Below are positions 1 through 5,398 of a stretch of DNA of 7,014 nt, in pieces (positions within the stretch are counted from its first letter, which is position 1; the number at the start of each line of letters is the position of its first letter). Under the pieces are notes generated by a model. It searched no databases. It was not told the origin of the DNA and saw only the letters and a program-made list of their open reading frames with translations. The stretch lies in assembly GCA_947454585.1 (NCBI GenBank), contig CANGML010000088.1, positions 1 to 7,014 of the forward strand, read 5' to 3'. The DNA comes from Comamonadaceae bacterium (GTDB taxonomy: Bacteria; Pseudomonadota; Gammaproteobacteria; Burkholderiales; Burkholderiaceae_C). The position numbers and the translations under genes were made by a program.

Positions 1-157
1 CAGGTGCGTGGGCCTTTTGCAGTGCTTCAGCTTGTTGCTGCACAGCGGCGTGCAACTGGGCGAAGGTGAGCGTGCTGTGGCCGTCATCCATGGCCACGTG
101 CTCTGCGCGGGTCTGCGCCCACCGTGCCAGCGGCGCATGAACCAGGGTGTCAGCCAC
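1..157 (-). CDS. AMP-forming acyl-CoA/acid ligase, N-terminal part (cut by window edge)
   Basis: Fifty-two codons are open on the minus strand from a GTG at 157-155 to the window edge. The peptide begins MADTLVHAPLARWAQTR and continues with HVAMDDGHSTLTFAQLHAAV, which resembles the N-terminus of class I adenylate-forming enzymes: a short helix, then the 'A(L/M)..G...LTY.EL' segment. The catalytic P-loop and AMP motifs lie outside the window, so the substrate cannot be read. The GTG overlaps the bioY stop (TGA 152-150), which suggests translational coupling as the last visible gene of the biotin uptake operon; another GTG at 181-179 is an alternative start. Acyl-CoA ligases occur beside bioY elsewhere, for instance B. 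subtilis yhfT next to the bioY paralogue yhfU, so a role in acyl or pimelate-like activation for biotin synthesis is possible. The family call is moderately sure and the substrate is unknown. Confidence 0.6.
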   Translation of the reverse strand, partial: MADTLVHAPLARWAQTRAEHVAMDDGHSTLTFAQLHAAVQQQAEALQKAHAP

Positions 158-710
158 CCAAGCGCCAATCGGGCAAGCCACGCGCCACGGTGTGCACCAC
201 GGTGGCCGCCAAGGCGCACTTGATCAGATCACCGGGGACAAACACCAAGGTGCCGATCACCGCTTGCGCCCACGAGAGCTTGGCGATGTAGACCAAACCG
301 ATCACACCGCAAAGATGCACCACCAACAAGCCACCCAAGGCGGACGCCACCAAGGCGCTGATGGCCGCACTGCGGGGGGTGCTCGATGGCAAGAGCGACA
401 TGGCCAAGCCCGTGATGAACGCGCCGAGTGGCCAGCCCAACAAATAGCCCGCGGCAGGCGCAAAGAACACCCCCACGCCGCCACGGCCACCCGACAACAA
501 AGGCAAGCCCAAGGCCACGGCGGCCAAGAACAACAGCAAGGCTTGCAAGGCACGCTTGGGGCCCAACAGACAACCCGCCAACATGACGCCCAAGGTTTGC
601 AGGGTGATGGGCACGCCCAAAGGCAGGTCAATCTTGGGGATCAAGCCGAACACGGCAACCAAGGCAGCAAACAAAGAGACCAGAGCAAGGTGGAAGGTAG
701 AGGTGTTCAT
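150..710 (-). CDS. bioY: BioY, biotin-binding S component of ECF transporter
   Basis: This is an integral inner-membrane protein of 186 residues that captures biotin for the energy-coupling-factor transporter. Visible BioY landmarks are PLGVPITLQTLG (30-41), GGRGG (74-78), FAPAAGYLLGW (83-93) and PGDLIK (159-164), set among about six hydrophobic segments; length is typical for the family. I take ATG 710-708 as the start; a TTG directly before it (713-711) is also in frame. The bioN stop ends at 715, four bases upstream, and no clear Shine-Dalgarno sequence is seen, so translation is probably coupled to bioN. Together with BioM and BioN it forms a high-affinity three-part biotin importer. BioY can bind biotin alone, but the presence of its own ATPase and T component points to a dedicated transporter here. 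Confidence 0.93.
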   Translation of the reverse strand: MNTSTFHLALVSLFAALVAVFGLIPKIDLPLGVPITLQTLGVMLAGCLLGPKRALQALLLFLAAVALGLPLLSGGRGGVGVFFAPAAGYLLGWPLGAFITGLAMSLLPSSTPRSAAISALVASALGGLLVVHLCGVIGLVYIAKLSWAQAVIGTLVFVPGDLIKCALAATVVHTVARGLPDWRLGG

Positions 711-714
711 CAAT

Positions 715-1308
715 TCAACGACGTAAGCGCAAATGCAAGGTGTCTGCCACGCGGCGCGCAGCCATCAGCATCTGGATGGTGAGAGGAGCCAATATTTTAA
801 AACCGCCGGCTTTGCCGGTGCGCACCCGGTGTGCATCGTCTAAGCGGCGCCACAGCATAAAGAAATGCTCGGTGAAGCGCAGCATCAAGGCCAGCTGCAA
901 GGCGAGGGCTTCGGTGTTCAGCCCCAGGCGCTGCAGGGGGGAGAGCACACGCTCAAACACCTGCAGCAAGTCGCTGTAGCGCGTGGTGAGCGTGAGCGCG
1001 ATGCCCATCAAGGTGGCACTCACCAAACGCATGACCGTGATGCCAGCCAGCGCGGGGTGTTGCATGAACAGGTGAAAGCTGGCCACCAAGGCGCTCGCCA
1101 CCAATACACCGATGACCAAAGGCTGGGCACGAAGCGCGGCGCGACCCAGCGAAGCATAGATCGCCACACACACCGCGGTCGCACCAGCCAACACGGGCAG
1201 TTGGTCGGTCAAGAAAAGCCCGGTGCCCAGCAAGGCGAGCATCAGCAGCTTCAGTCCCGCAGGAATGCCGTGTAACCACGTGTGTTGTTCGCTGTAAAGG
1301 CTGCCCAT
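715..1308 (-). CDS. bioN: BioN, EcfT-like transmembrane component of biotin ECF transporter
   Basis: This 197-residue membrane protein couples ATP hydrolysis by BioM to the substrate-binding BioY. Hydrophobic segments lie near residues 21-55 and 64-82 and around 95-107. The stretch from R94 to L130 (including TTRYSDLLQVFERVLSPLQRLGL) matches the conserved EcfT block. The two arginine-containing coupling motifs expected in EcfT are at RVRTG (161-165) and AARRVADT (183-190), where the protein touches the ATPase. The gene sits 17 bp after the bioM stop, with an AGGTCAT-like ribosome site before the ATG at 1308, and 4 bp before bioY. Its place between an ECF ATPase and bioY makes BioN a firmer call than a generic EcfT. 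Confidence 0.9.
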   Translation of the reverse strand: MGSLYSEQHTWLHGIPAGLKLLMLALLGTGLFLTDQLPVLAGATAVCVAIYASLGRAALRAQPLVIGVLVASALVASFHLFMQHPALAGITVMRLVSATLMGIALTLTTRYSDLLQVFERVLSPLQRLGLNTEALALQLALMLRFTEHFFMLWRRLDDAHRVRTGKAGGFKILAPLTIQMLMAARRVADTLHLRLRR

Positions 1309-1325
1309 GGGGTGATGACCTGTGT

Positions 1326-2051
1326 TTAGGCCGTGCGCGAAGCCACATCGGCTTCATAGGCCGCGCACACCTCGGCGCCAGACCCGTCGGCGCGCACTTG
1401 GCCTTGGTCCAACCAAATCACGCGCTCAAAGGCACGGATGGGATCCATCACGTGGGTGGCCACGATGATCTGTGGCGCGGCTTGTGCCATGTCACGGCGC
1501 AGCAGGGCTTGGTGCGGCAAGTCGAGGCTCGCAAAAGGTTCATCCAACAACAAGGTGCGGTGCGAAGCAATTTGCAAGGCCAACCAACACACCTGCTGAC
1601 GCTGACCTTGGCTCAAGCTGCCAATCGCGCGTGGCGCCCATGCTGCCAAGCCGCGCTCGGCCAACCAGGCACGTACACGCGCTTGGGCATCTGCACTTGA
1701 CAGCTGGAGGTGGTGCAGGCTGAGTGCCAGTTCTTCCTCCACCGTGGGGAAGATGATTTGCTCATCTGGGTTTTGAAACATCATGCCCACCACGTGCTTG
1801 CCTTCGGGCAGCACAACGCGTCCAGACTGGGCTTGGTCTAAGCCACTGATGAGCCGGAACAAGCTGCTCTTGCCAGACCCGTTGTCGCCTATCAAACCGA
1901 TTCGCGCTTCAGTCAGTTGCAAACTCAAGTTGTGAAAGATGGTGCGGTTGCCACGCCTGAGTGTCACGGCTTCCAGCGTCACAGCCCCCAGCGGCTCGTG
2001 CGAAGGCGCAGTGGGTAAGGCTAAATCGTGGGTGTGGGGCATGGTCATCAT
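1326..2051 (-). CDS. bioM: BioM, ATPase of biotin ECF transporter
   Basis: This is an ABC-type ATPase of 241 residues on the cytoplasmic side of the biotin importer. Motifs in order: Walker A GDNGSGKSS (55-63), Q-loop FQNPDEQIIFPTV (Q93), signature LSQGQRQQ (146-153), Walker B LLLDEP (167-172) with D-loop SLD, and H-loop THV (H200). NPDEQ after the Q-loop glutamine is typical of CbiO/EcfA-class ATPases. The frame is open to a TTG at 2105, but ATG codons at 2051, 2048 and 2042 are more likely starts because the extra N-terminal residues are not domain-like and would lie upstream of the predicted promoter. It is the first gene of the operon, and a promoter with a BioR-like site lies just upstream. 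All catalytic motifs are intact. Confidence 0.92.
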   Translation of the reverse strand: MMTMPHTHDLALPTAPSHEPLGAVTLEAVTLRRGNRTIFHNLSLQLTEARIGLIGDNGSGKSSLFRLISGLDQAQSGRVVLPEGKHVVGMMFQNPDEQIIFPTVEEELALSLHHLQLSSADAQARVRAWLAERGLAAWAPRAIGSLSQGQRQQVCWLALQIASHRTLLLDEPFASLDLPHQALLRRDMAQAAPQIIVATHVMDPIRAFERVIWLDQGQVRADGSGAEVCAAYEADVASRTA

Positions 2052-2066
2052 GGGGTGCAACCTGCA

Positions 2067-2094
2067 ATTATCGACAAGAAACGGGCGCTGACAC
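2067..2094 (-). promoter_or_regulatory. Predicted sigma-70 promoter for bioMNY
   Basis: On the minus strand a -35-like GTGTCA (2094-2089, 4 of 6 consensus bases) and a -10-like GATAAT (2072-2067, 5 of 6) are separated by 16 bp. Transcription would begin near 2060, giving a very short leader to the ATG codons at 2051-2042. This supports those starts over the upstream TTG. It is prediction only. Confidence 0.5.
2068..2077. promoter_or_regulatory. Candidate BioR-like operator overlapping the bioM -10 box
   Basis: TTATCGACAA matches the published BioR consensus TTATMKATAA at 9 of 10 positions (C for T at position 8). It lies across the predicted -10 box, where a GntR-family repressor such as BioR would block transcription when biotin is plentiful. 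No bioR gene is in the window, and a 10-bp AT-rich motif can arise by chance, so this rests mainly on its placement before biotin genes. Confidence 0.38.
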
Positions 2095-2159
2095 CGCAGT
2101 GACAAGTTGAGTCATCTGGGAGTGATTAAACTGCTGCCAGCACATCACAGGGCGAATCC

Positions 2160-3146
2160 ATGAAACCGCATTTTTTAACTATTTCCAACGGCATCAAAGC
2201 TGGGTTGTTGGCCTCGCTGTTGGGGTTCACCTCCTTGGCTTTTAGCCAAGCTTTTCCCAACAAGCCCATCCAAATCATCGTGCCCGTGGCTGCGGGCGGT
2301 GGCACCGATTTGTTGGCACGCACTTTGGGCCAAAAAGTGAGCGAGATTTTGGGTCAACCCGTGGTGATCGAAAACCGCCTCGGCGCGGGCGGCAACATCG
2401 GCGTAGAAATGGTGGCCAAGGCCAAACCCGATGGCTACACCTTGTTGGTGTCGCCTGGCACCATCGCCACCAACGTGGCGGTTTACCGCAAGTTGCCCTA
2501 TGACTTGCTGAAAGACTTGCAGACCATCACCCTCGTGGGCCAAACCGGCTCGGTGTTAGTGGTTCACCCGTCCGTCAAAGTGAACACCTTGCGTGAATTT
2601 ATTGACCTAGCCAAAGCCAGCCCCGGTGAGTTGAACTACGGCAGCGCAGGCATGGGCAGTCCACAACATTTGCATGCCGAGTTTTTTAACCAACTCGCCG
2701 GCACCAAGACCAACCACATTCCCTACAAAGGTCAATCGCAAGCCATGACCGACTTGGTGGGTGGCCAGTTGGCCTATATGTTCAGCCCTGTGCAAAACGC
2801 GCTGCCCTACATCCAGCAAGGCCGTATCCGCGCCATCACCATGGCCGCCTCTCAACGCAACCCCAATTTGCCCAACGTGCCTTCGCTGGCAGAAGGTGGC
2901 TTTAAAGGGGTGGACTTGGCCAATTGGTTTGCCGTGTATGCGCCCGCAGGCACGCCACCCGCGGTGGTCAAAAAGCTCAATGCCGCTTTTGTGCAAGTGG
3001 GCAAATCGCCCGAGATGAAAGCCAAGTTTGAAAAGCTCGGGTTTGAGCCCTTCTTCACCAGTGCCGAAGAAGGCACCGACTTCATGCGTGCCGAGCTGGT
3101 GCGCTGGGCCCGTGTCGCCGCCTACGCAGGCATCAAAGCAGAATAA
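2160..3146 (+). CDS. Bug/TctC-family tripartite tricarboxylate transporter substrate-binding receptor
   Basis: This is a periplasmic solute receptor of 328 residues, the usual family size. A signal peptide covers about residues 1-31 (basic start, hydrophobic GLLASLLGFTSLAF, likely cleavage after FSQA). Hallmarks of the Bug fold follow: PVAAGGGTDLLAR (42-54), ENRLGAGGNIG (71-81), KPDGYTLL (89-96), GSAGMGSPQHL (about 160-170) and HIPYKG. In characterised Bug proteins the first two loops hold a carboxylate group through backbone and water contacts. The ligand is therefore probably an organic acid, which cannot be named from sequence. No tctA or tctB membrane genes are near, so it may share a distant transporter, as many Comamonadaceae and Bordetella Bug proteins do. 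An AGGGCG-like ribosome site precedes the ATG. It is cotranscribed with the class II aldolase gene nine bases downstream. Confidence 0.93.
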   Translation: MKPHFLTISNGIKAGLLASLLGFTSLAFSQAFPNKPIQIIVPVAAGGGTDLLARTLGQKVSEILGQPVVIENRLGAGGNIGVEMVAKAKPDGYTLLVSPGTIATNVAVYRKLPYDLLKDLQTITLVGQTGSVLVVHPSVKVNTLREFIDLAKASPGELNYGSAGMGSPQHLHAEFFNQLAGTKTNHIPYKGQSQAMTDLVGGQLAYMFSPVQNALPYIQQGRIRAITMAASQRNPNLPNVPSLAEGGFKGVDLANWFAVYAPAGTPPAVVKKLNAAFVQVGKSPEMKAKFEKLGFEPFFTSAEEGTDFMRAELVRWARVAAYAGIKAE

Positions 3147-3155
3147 AGGACCACC

Positions 3156-3854
3156 ATGACAACTCAAGTTTTAGAAGACCTGGCACTGGCCAACCACATC
3201 TTGGTGAACCAAGGCGTGCTCGACGGCTTTGGCCACATCAGCGTGCGTCATCCGCACAAGCCTGACCGCTTTTTTATCGCCCGCAGCATGGCGCCCGCCT
3301 TGGTCGAAGTAGCAGACATTGTGGAAGTTGATTTGGACGGCAACGTGCACGACGCGCAAGGCCGCCGCACTTATGTGGAGCGTTTCATTCACAGTGCCAT
3401 CTACAAAGCACGGCCTGATGTGATGTCGGTGATTCACAGCCATTCACCAGCCGTCATCCCGTTTGGTGTGACGGGTGCGCGCTTGCGGCCCATTTGCCAC
3501 ATGAGTGGCTTTTTAGGCGCGGTGACACCGGTCTTCGAGATACGCCACAGCGCAGGCGAGAGCAGCGATTTGTTGATCAGCAACCAGGCCTTGGGCGAAT
3601 CACTGGCCACGACCTTGGGTAAATCCAATGTGGCCCTGATGCGGGGCCATGGCAGCGTGACGGTGGGCAATTCGATCAAGCAAGCCGTGTACCGCGGCAT
3701 CTACACCGAAAGCAATGCGCGCCTGCAAAGCGAAGCCTCGCGCTTAGGCGAAATCACCTTCCTCACCGAGGCAGAAGCGCAAGCTACCTCGGACATGAAC
3801 GACCAACATTTGGACAGGCCTTGGGAGATGTGGAAGCGCGATGCGTTGAAATAA
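3156..3854 (+). CDS. Class II aldolase/adducin-fold metalloenzyme (lyase or decarboxylase type)
   Basis: This cytoplasmic protein of 232 residues has the class II aldolase/adducin fold. Active-site residues expected from fuculose-1-phosphate aldolase are visible: GFGHIS (24-29), ARS (42-44), the catalytic acid E75 in VERFIH, zinc ligands H94 and H96 in IHSHSP, and the third zinc histidine H165 in RGHGSV. The start LANHILVNQGVLDGFGHISVRHPHKPDRF is the form seen in a subgroup that includes decarboxylases of aromatic or pyridine carboxylates such as 3-hydroxy-2-methylpyridine-4,5-dicarboxylate decarboxylase, rather than sugar-phosphate aldolases. A strong AAAGGA ribosome site overlaps the stop of the receptor gene, so the two form one operon. 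The enzyme plausibly acts on the acid captured by that receptor. Fold and metal site are confident; the reaction is inferred. Confidence 0.88.
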   Translation: MTTQVLEDLALANHILVNQGVLDGFGHISVRHPHKPDRFFIARSMAPALVEVADIVEVDLDGNVHDAQGRRTYVERFIHSAIYKARPDVMSVIHSHSPAVIPFGVTGARLRPICHMSGFLGAVTPVFEIRHSAGESSDLLISNQALGESLATTLGKSNVALMRGHGSVTVGNSIKQAVYRGIYTESNARLQSEASRLGEITFLTEAEAQATSDMNDQHLDRPWEMWKRDALK

Positions 3855-3874
3855 GCTTTTCAAACGCCCACTAA

Positions 3875-3906
3875 AAAACCCCACTGTGTTGCCACAGTGG
3901 GGTTTT
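3875..3906. terminator. Bidirectional rho-independent terminator
   Basis: A perfect 14-bp stem (AAAACCCCACTGTG and its complement CACAGTGGGGTTTT) encloses a TTGC loop. It lies 20 bp after the aldolase stop and 40 bp before the porin stop. Read on the plus strand it is followed by TTTTGATCTTTT; read on the minus strand it gives a run of six T. It can therefore end both convergent transcripts, with the stronger T run on the porin side. Confidence 0.92.
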
Positions 3907-3946
3907 GATCTTTTAAAACCTTCACTGGCTTGCGCCAGCGTAGGGA

Positions 3947-5128
3947 TTAGAAGTCGTGTTGCATGCCCAGAGCGATCATCTTGATCTGTGCGCCGTTACC
4001 AACGTTTGCAGCAGAAGAGTAGTTACCACCGCTCATGTTGTAGTTGATGTTGGCATCGTTCTTGATGGTGTGGTAAGCCGTGTACCAATGTGTACGCTTA
4101 GACAGGGCTTGACGATAGCCGATGGTGTAAGCCGAAGCGCCAGTGCTGGCCAGTTCGTTACCTGTGCTGTCTTTCAGGTTGTTTGCTTTGCCCCACTGCG
4201 CGATCAACATGTTGTTGCTGCCGAGATCGTGTTCAACCACAAAACCGTAGCCAGAGTCTTTGCCTGAACCAGTGGCTGTAGAGCCAGCAACGCCAGTAAG
4301 AGCCGCACCTGCTACGCCACCGCCACCAGCGATAGACAGAGCTGCACCTGGGGTCGTCAGATCCGTACGCTTTTTGTTCCACATTTGAGCAGACACGATG
4401 CTGGTGCTTGCTGCGCCAGCATACTTGTAACCAAGGCCTAGTTTGGTTGCTGTACGGTCGAAGCTGTCTGTCGCGCCTGCAGTTGACGTTGCCGCTGTAC
4501 CCAGTGAGTTGTGTGAAGTTTGGTAATCGACCAAGCCGACAATTTGACCCGCCGTGTAAACCAATTTACCACCCGCGTATTGGCCGTTCGTGTTGGTGTT
4601 TTGTATTGCTGCTTCGCCAGTTGCACCACCCATGCGGCCTGCATAAACTTGCGAACCAGCAAATGCACCTGCATCGCCGTTGAAGTGAACCATGACCATG
4701 TTTTCCAAACGCACGCCCAAGACGCCGACACCCCCGTTTTGCAAGTTGGTGAAGGAGTCAGAACCTAAGTGACGTGAACCCACTTGGTTCAAGACACCCT
4801 GTGTCCACCACACGTTTTGACGGCCCAAACGGACTTCAGCCAAGTTGTTACCGTAGTACAAACGGCCTTCGCGTGAGCAGAACTCTGAGGTGTTGGCATT
4901 GGCTGTACCGGCTTGGCCAGTTGCAGCTGCGTTGTCGATGTTGATGCCAGTTTCGCAATACACACCAGCGCGAGAGCCCGCGCCTAAATCTTCTTGTGCA
5001 GCGAAAGTGATGCGTGACGATGTGTCCGCTACGCGAACACGGCTACGAAAGTCAGCAGCAGCGCCAGCTGTTGAGCCAGTCGCTTCAAAAGTCGATACAT
5101 CCATGCTGGCGCGGCCAGTCAAGTTCAC
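3947..5128 (-). CDS. Gram-negative outer-membrane porin, 5' end disrupted (probable broken gene)
   Basis: This encodes a trimeric-type beta-barrel porin of the betaproteobacterial family (Porin_4/Omp32-like). Counting from GTG 5128, the mature start VNLTGRASMDVS is followed by SSRITFAAQEDLGAGSRAG (38-54) and EGRLYYGNNLAEVRLGRQN (87-105), the usual first hairpins, then alternating strands to the C-terminal GMQHDF, whose last Phe is the outer-membrane assembly signal. Two cysteines (C58, C84) could pair in an early loop. The barrel is complete. However, GTG 5128 falls after the signal peptide: the in-frame bases before it encode a typical signal peptide without any ATG, GTG or TTG start. A product begun at 5128 would lack export. 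I see it either as a gene inactivated at its 5' end or as a silent cassette needing rearrangement; use of a nonstandard ATA start is a weaker option. Confidence 0.85.
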   Translation of the reverse strand: MNLTGRASMDVSTFEATGSTAGAAADFRSRVRVADTSSRITFAAQEDLGAGSRAGVYCETGINIDNAAATGQAGTANANTSEFCSREGRLYYGNNLAEVRLGRQNVWWTQGVLNQVGSRHLGSDSFTNLQNGGVGVLGVRLENMVMVHFNGDAGAFAGSQVYAGRMGGATGEAAIQNTNTNGQYAGGKLVYTAGQIVGLVDYQTSHNSLGTAATSTAGATDSFDRTATKLGLGYKYAGAASTSIVSAQMWNKKRTDLTTPGAALSIAGGGGVAGAALTGVAGSTATGSGKDSGYGFVVEHDLGSNNMLIAQWGKANNLKDSTGNELASTGASAYTIGYRQALSKRTHWYTAYHTIKNDANINYNMSGGNYSSAANVGNGAQIKMIALGMQHDF

Positions 5129-5191
5129 AAAAGACTGCGCTTGTGCGCCAAAAGCAGCTAAAGCTGCGATAGCAACGAGGGTTGTTGCTAT
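5129..5191 (-). other. Start-less signal-peptide remnant of the porin
   Basis: In frame with the porin, codons from 5191 to 5129 read IATTLVAIAALAAFGAQAQSF, a clear hydrophobic core with an AQA cleavage site. A normal family member would begin Met-Lys-Lys. Here the corresponding codons are ATA GCA ACA, preceded by an in-frame TAA (5194-5192), with no purine-rich ribosome site upstream. Start codon, basic n-region and Shine-Dalgarno sequence are thus all missing together, which points to a sequence junction close to 5185 rather than a point mutation. Confidence 0.75.
5169..5191. repeat. 8-7-8 inverted repeat at the porin break, candidate recombinase core site
   Basis: The arms ATAGCAAC (5169-5176) and GTTGCTAT (5184-5191) are perfect inverted copies around a 7-bp spacer GAGGGTT. 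On the porin strand one arm is native signal-peptide coding sequence and the other replaces the expected Met-Lys-Lys codons. Tyrosine recombinases bind such short inverted arms and exchange strands across a 6-8 bp spacer. The adjacent recombinase gene and the exact match to the porin break favour an attachment or crossover site, but chance is not excluded. Confidence 0.45.
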
Positions 5192-5241
5192 TTATTGATT
5201 GATTTATTTCTAACTTATTGATTTATCTAAGTTTATTGAAC
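5192..5241. repeat. AT-rich direct repeats TTATTGAWY next to the core site
   Basis: TTATTGATT occurs at 5192-5200 and again at 5215-5223, and TTATTGAAC at 5233-5241. The stretch is strikingly AT-rich beside GC-richer genes. It could hold protein-binding sites (recombinase or IHF-like), or simply be the AT-rich leader of a former promoter region. Confidence 0.5.
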
Positions 5242-5258
5242 AGGTGACAAGCCGGATG

Positions 5259-5281
5259 TAGTTCTATATAGTTATGAACTA
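5259..5281. repeat. 6-bp inverted repeat with 11-bp spacer
   Basis: TAGTTC (5259-5264) and GAACTA (5276-5281) flank TATATAGTTAT. The size suits an operator for a dimeric regulator in the region shared by the porin and the recombinase gene. No matching family could be named. Confidence 0.35.
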
Positions 5282-5295
5282 TGCACATCAGAGTG

Positions 5296-5324
5296 AATAT
5301 ATAAGTAAATTTAACAAATTTGAA
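5296..5324 (-). promoter_or_regulatory. Candidate minus-strand promoter facing the porin
   Basis: On the minus strand TTCAAA (5324-5319, 4 of 6) and TATATT (5301-5296, 5 of 6) are spaced by 17 bp. It would transcribe toward the porin with a leader of about 100 bases. Because the region is AT-rich, chance matches are likely. If real, the porin could still be transcribed although it lacks a start codon. Confidence 0.3.
5307..5324. repeat. Two tandem 9-bp repeats of the AAATTYAAC type
   Basis: AAATTTAAC (5307-5315) is followed directly by AAATTTGAA (5316-5324). The first copy differs at one base from AAATTCAAC found in the triple repeat at 5354-5380. The copies may be binding sites for the recombinase or its regulator, but low-complexity AT sequence is an alternative. 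Confidence 0.4.
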
Positions 5325-5347
5325 TATGTCTTTGTTTAATATGTAAT
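5320..5347 (+). promoter_or_regulatory. Candidate promoter of the recombinase gene
   Basis: TTGAAT (5320-5325, 4 of 6) and TGTAAT (5342-5347, 5 of 6) are separated by 16 bp. The predicted start of transcription falls within the triple 9-bp repeat, which would allow autorepression by a protein binding those repeats. Prediction only, in AT-rich sequence. Confidence 0.35.
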
Positions 5348-5353
5348 TTCAAT

Positions 5354-5380
5354 GAATTCAACAAATTCAACAAATTCAGA
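5354..5380. repeat. Three tandem 9-bp direct repeats before the recombinase gene
   Basis: GAATTCAAC, AAATTCAAC and AAATTCAGA follow each other without gaps at 5354, 5363 and 5372. They lie between the predicted -10 box and the ribosome site of the recombinase gene. The tandem arrangement recalls the P' arm-type sites of lambda-like integrases, or an operator; the assignment is by position and spacing only. Confidence 0.55.
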
Positions 5381-5387
5381 TTGACAT

Positions 5388-5394
5388 GGGGGGA
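5388..5394 (+). promoter_or_regulatory. Ribosome-binding site that sets the recombinase start
   Basis: GGGGGGA ends four bases before ATG 5399 and can pair with the 16S anti-Shine-Dalgarno end using one G-U pair. This supports ATG 5399 over the in-frame TTG at 5381, which lies upstream of the site, and over ATG 5405. Confidence 0.55.
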
Positions 5395-5398
5395 TCCA

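Noticed and set aside
147..782. Long plus-strand open frame opposite bioY and the end of bioN
   Set aside because: It encodes a Gln/His/Arg-rich low-complexity protein without domains, mirrors the minus-strand bioY codons and has no ribosome site; it is an antisense shadow.
803..816. CCGGC-TTT-GCCGG hairpin as a possible terminator
   Set aside because: It lies inside bioN coding sequence and is not followed by a convincing T run in the direction of transcription; it is probably codon-driven.
2099..2129. GTGACA and GATTAA as a plus-strand promoter for the receptor gene
   Set aside because: The 19-bp spacing and weak -10 make it too poor to annotate, although some promoter must exist in this 108-bp divergent gap.
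2607..3167. 186-codon minus-strand open frame across the receptor gene
   Set aside because: It overlaps a well-supported TTT receptor and the start of the aldolase, with no family features of its own.
5192..5398. CRISPR array, tRNA or small RNA in the 207-bp intergenic region
   Set aside because: The repeats are only 9 bp with no regular spacers, and no cloverleaf or strong hairpin followed by a T run is seen.
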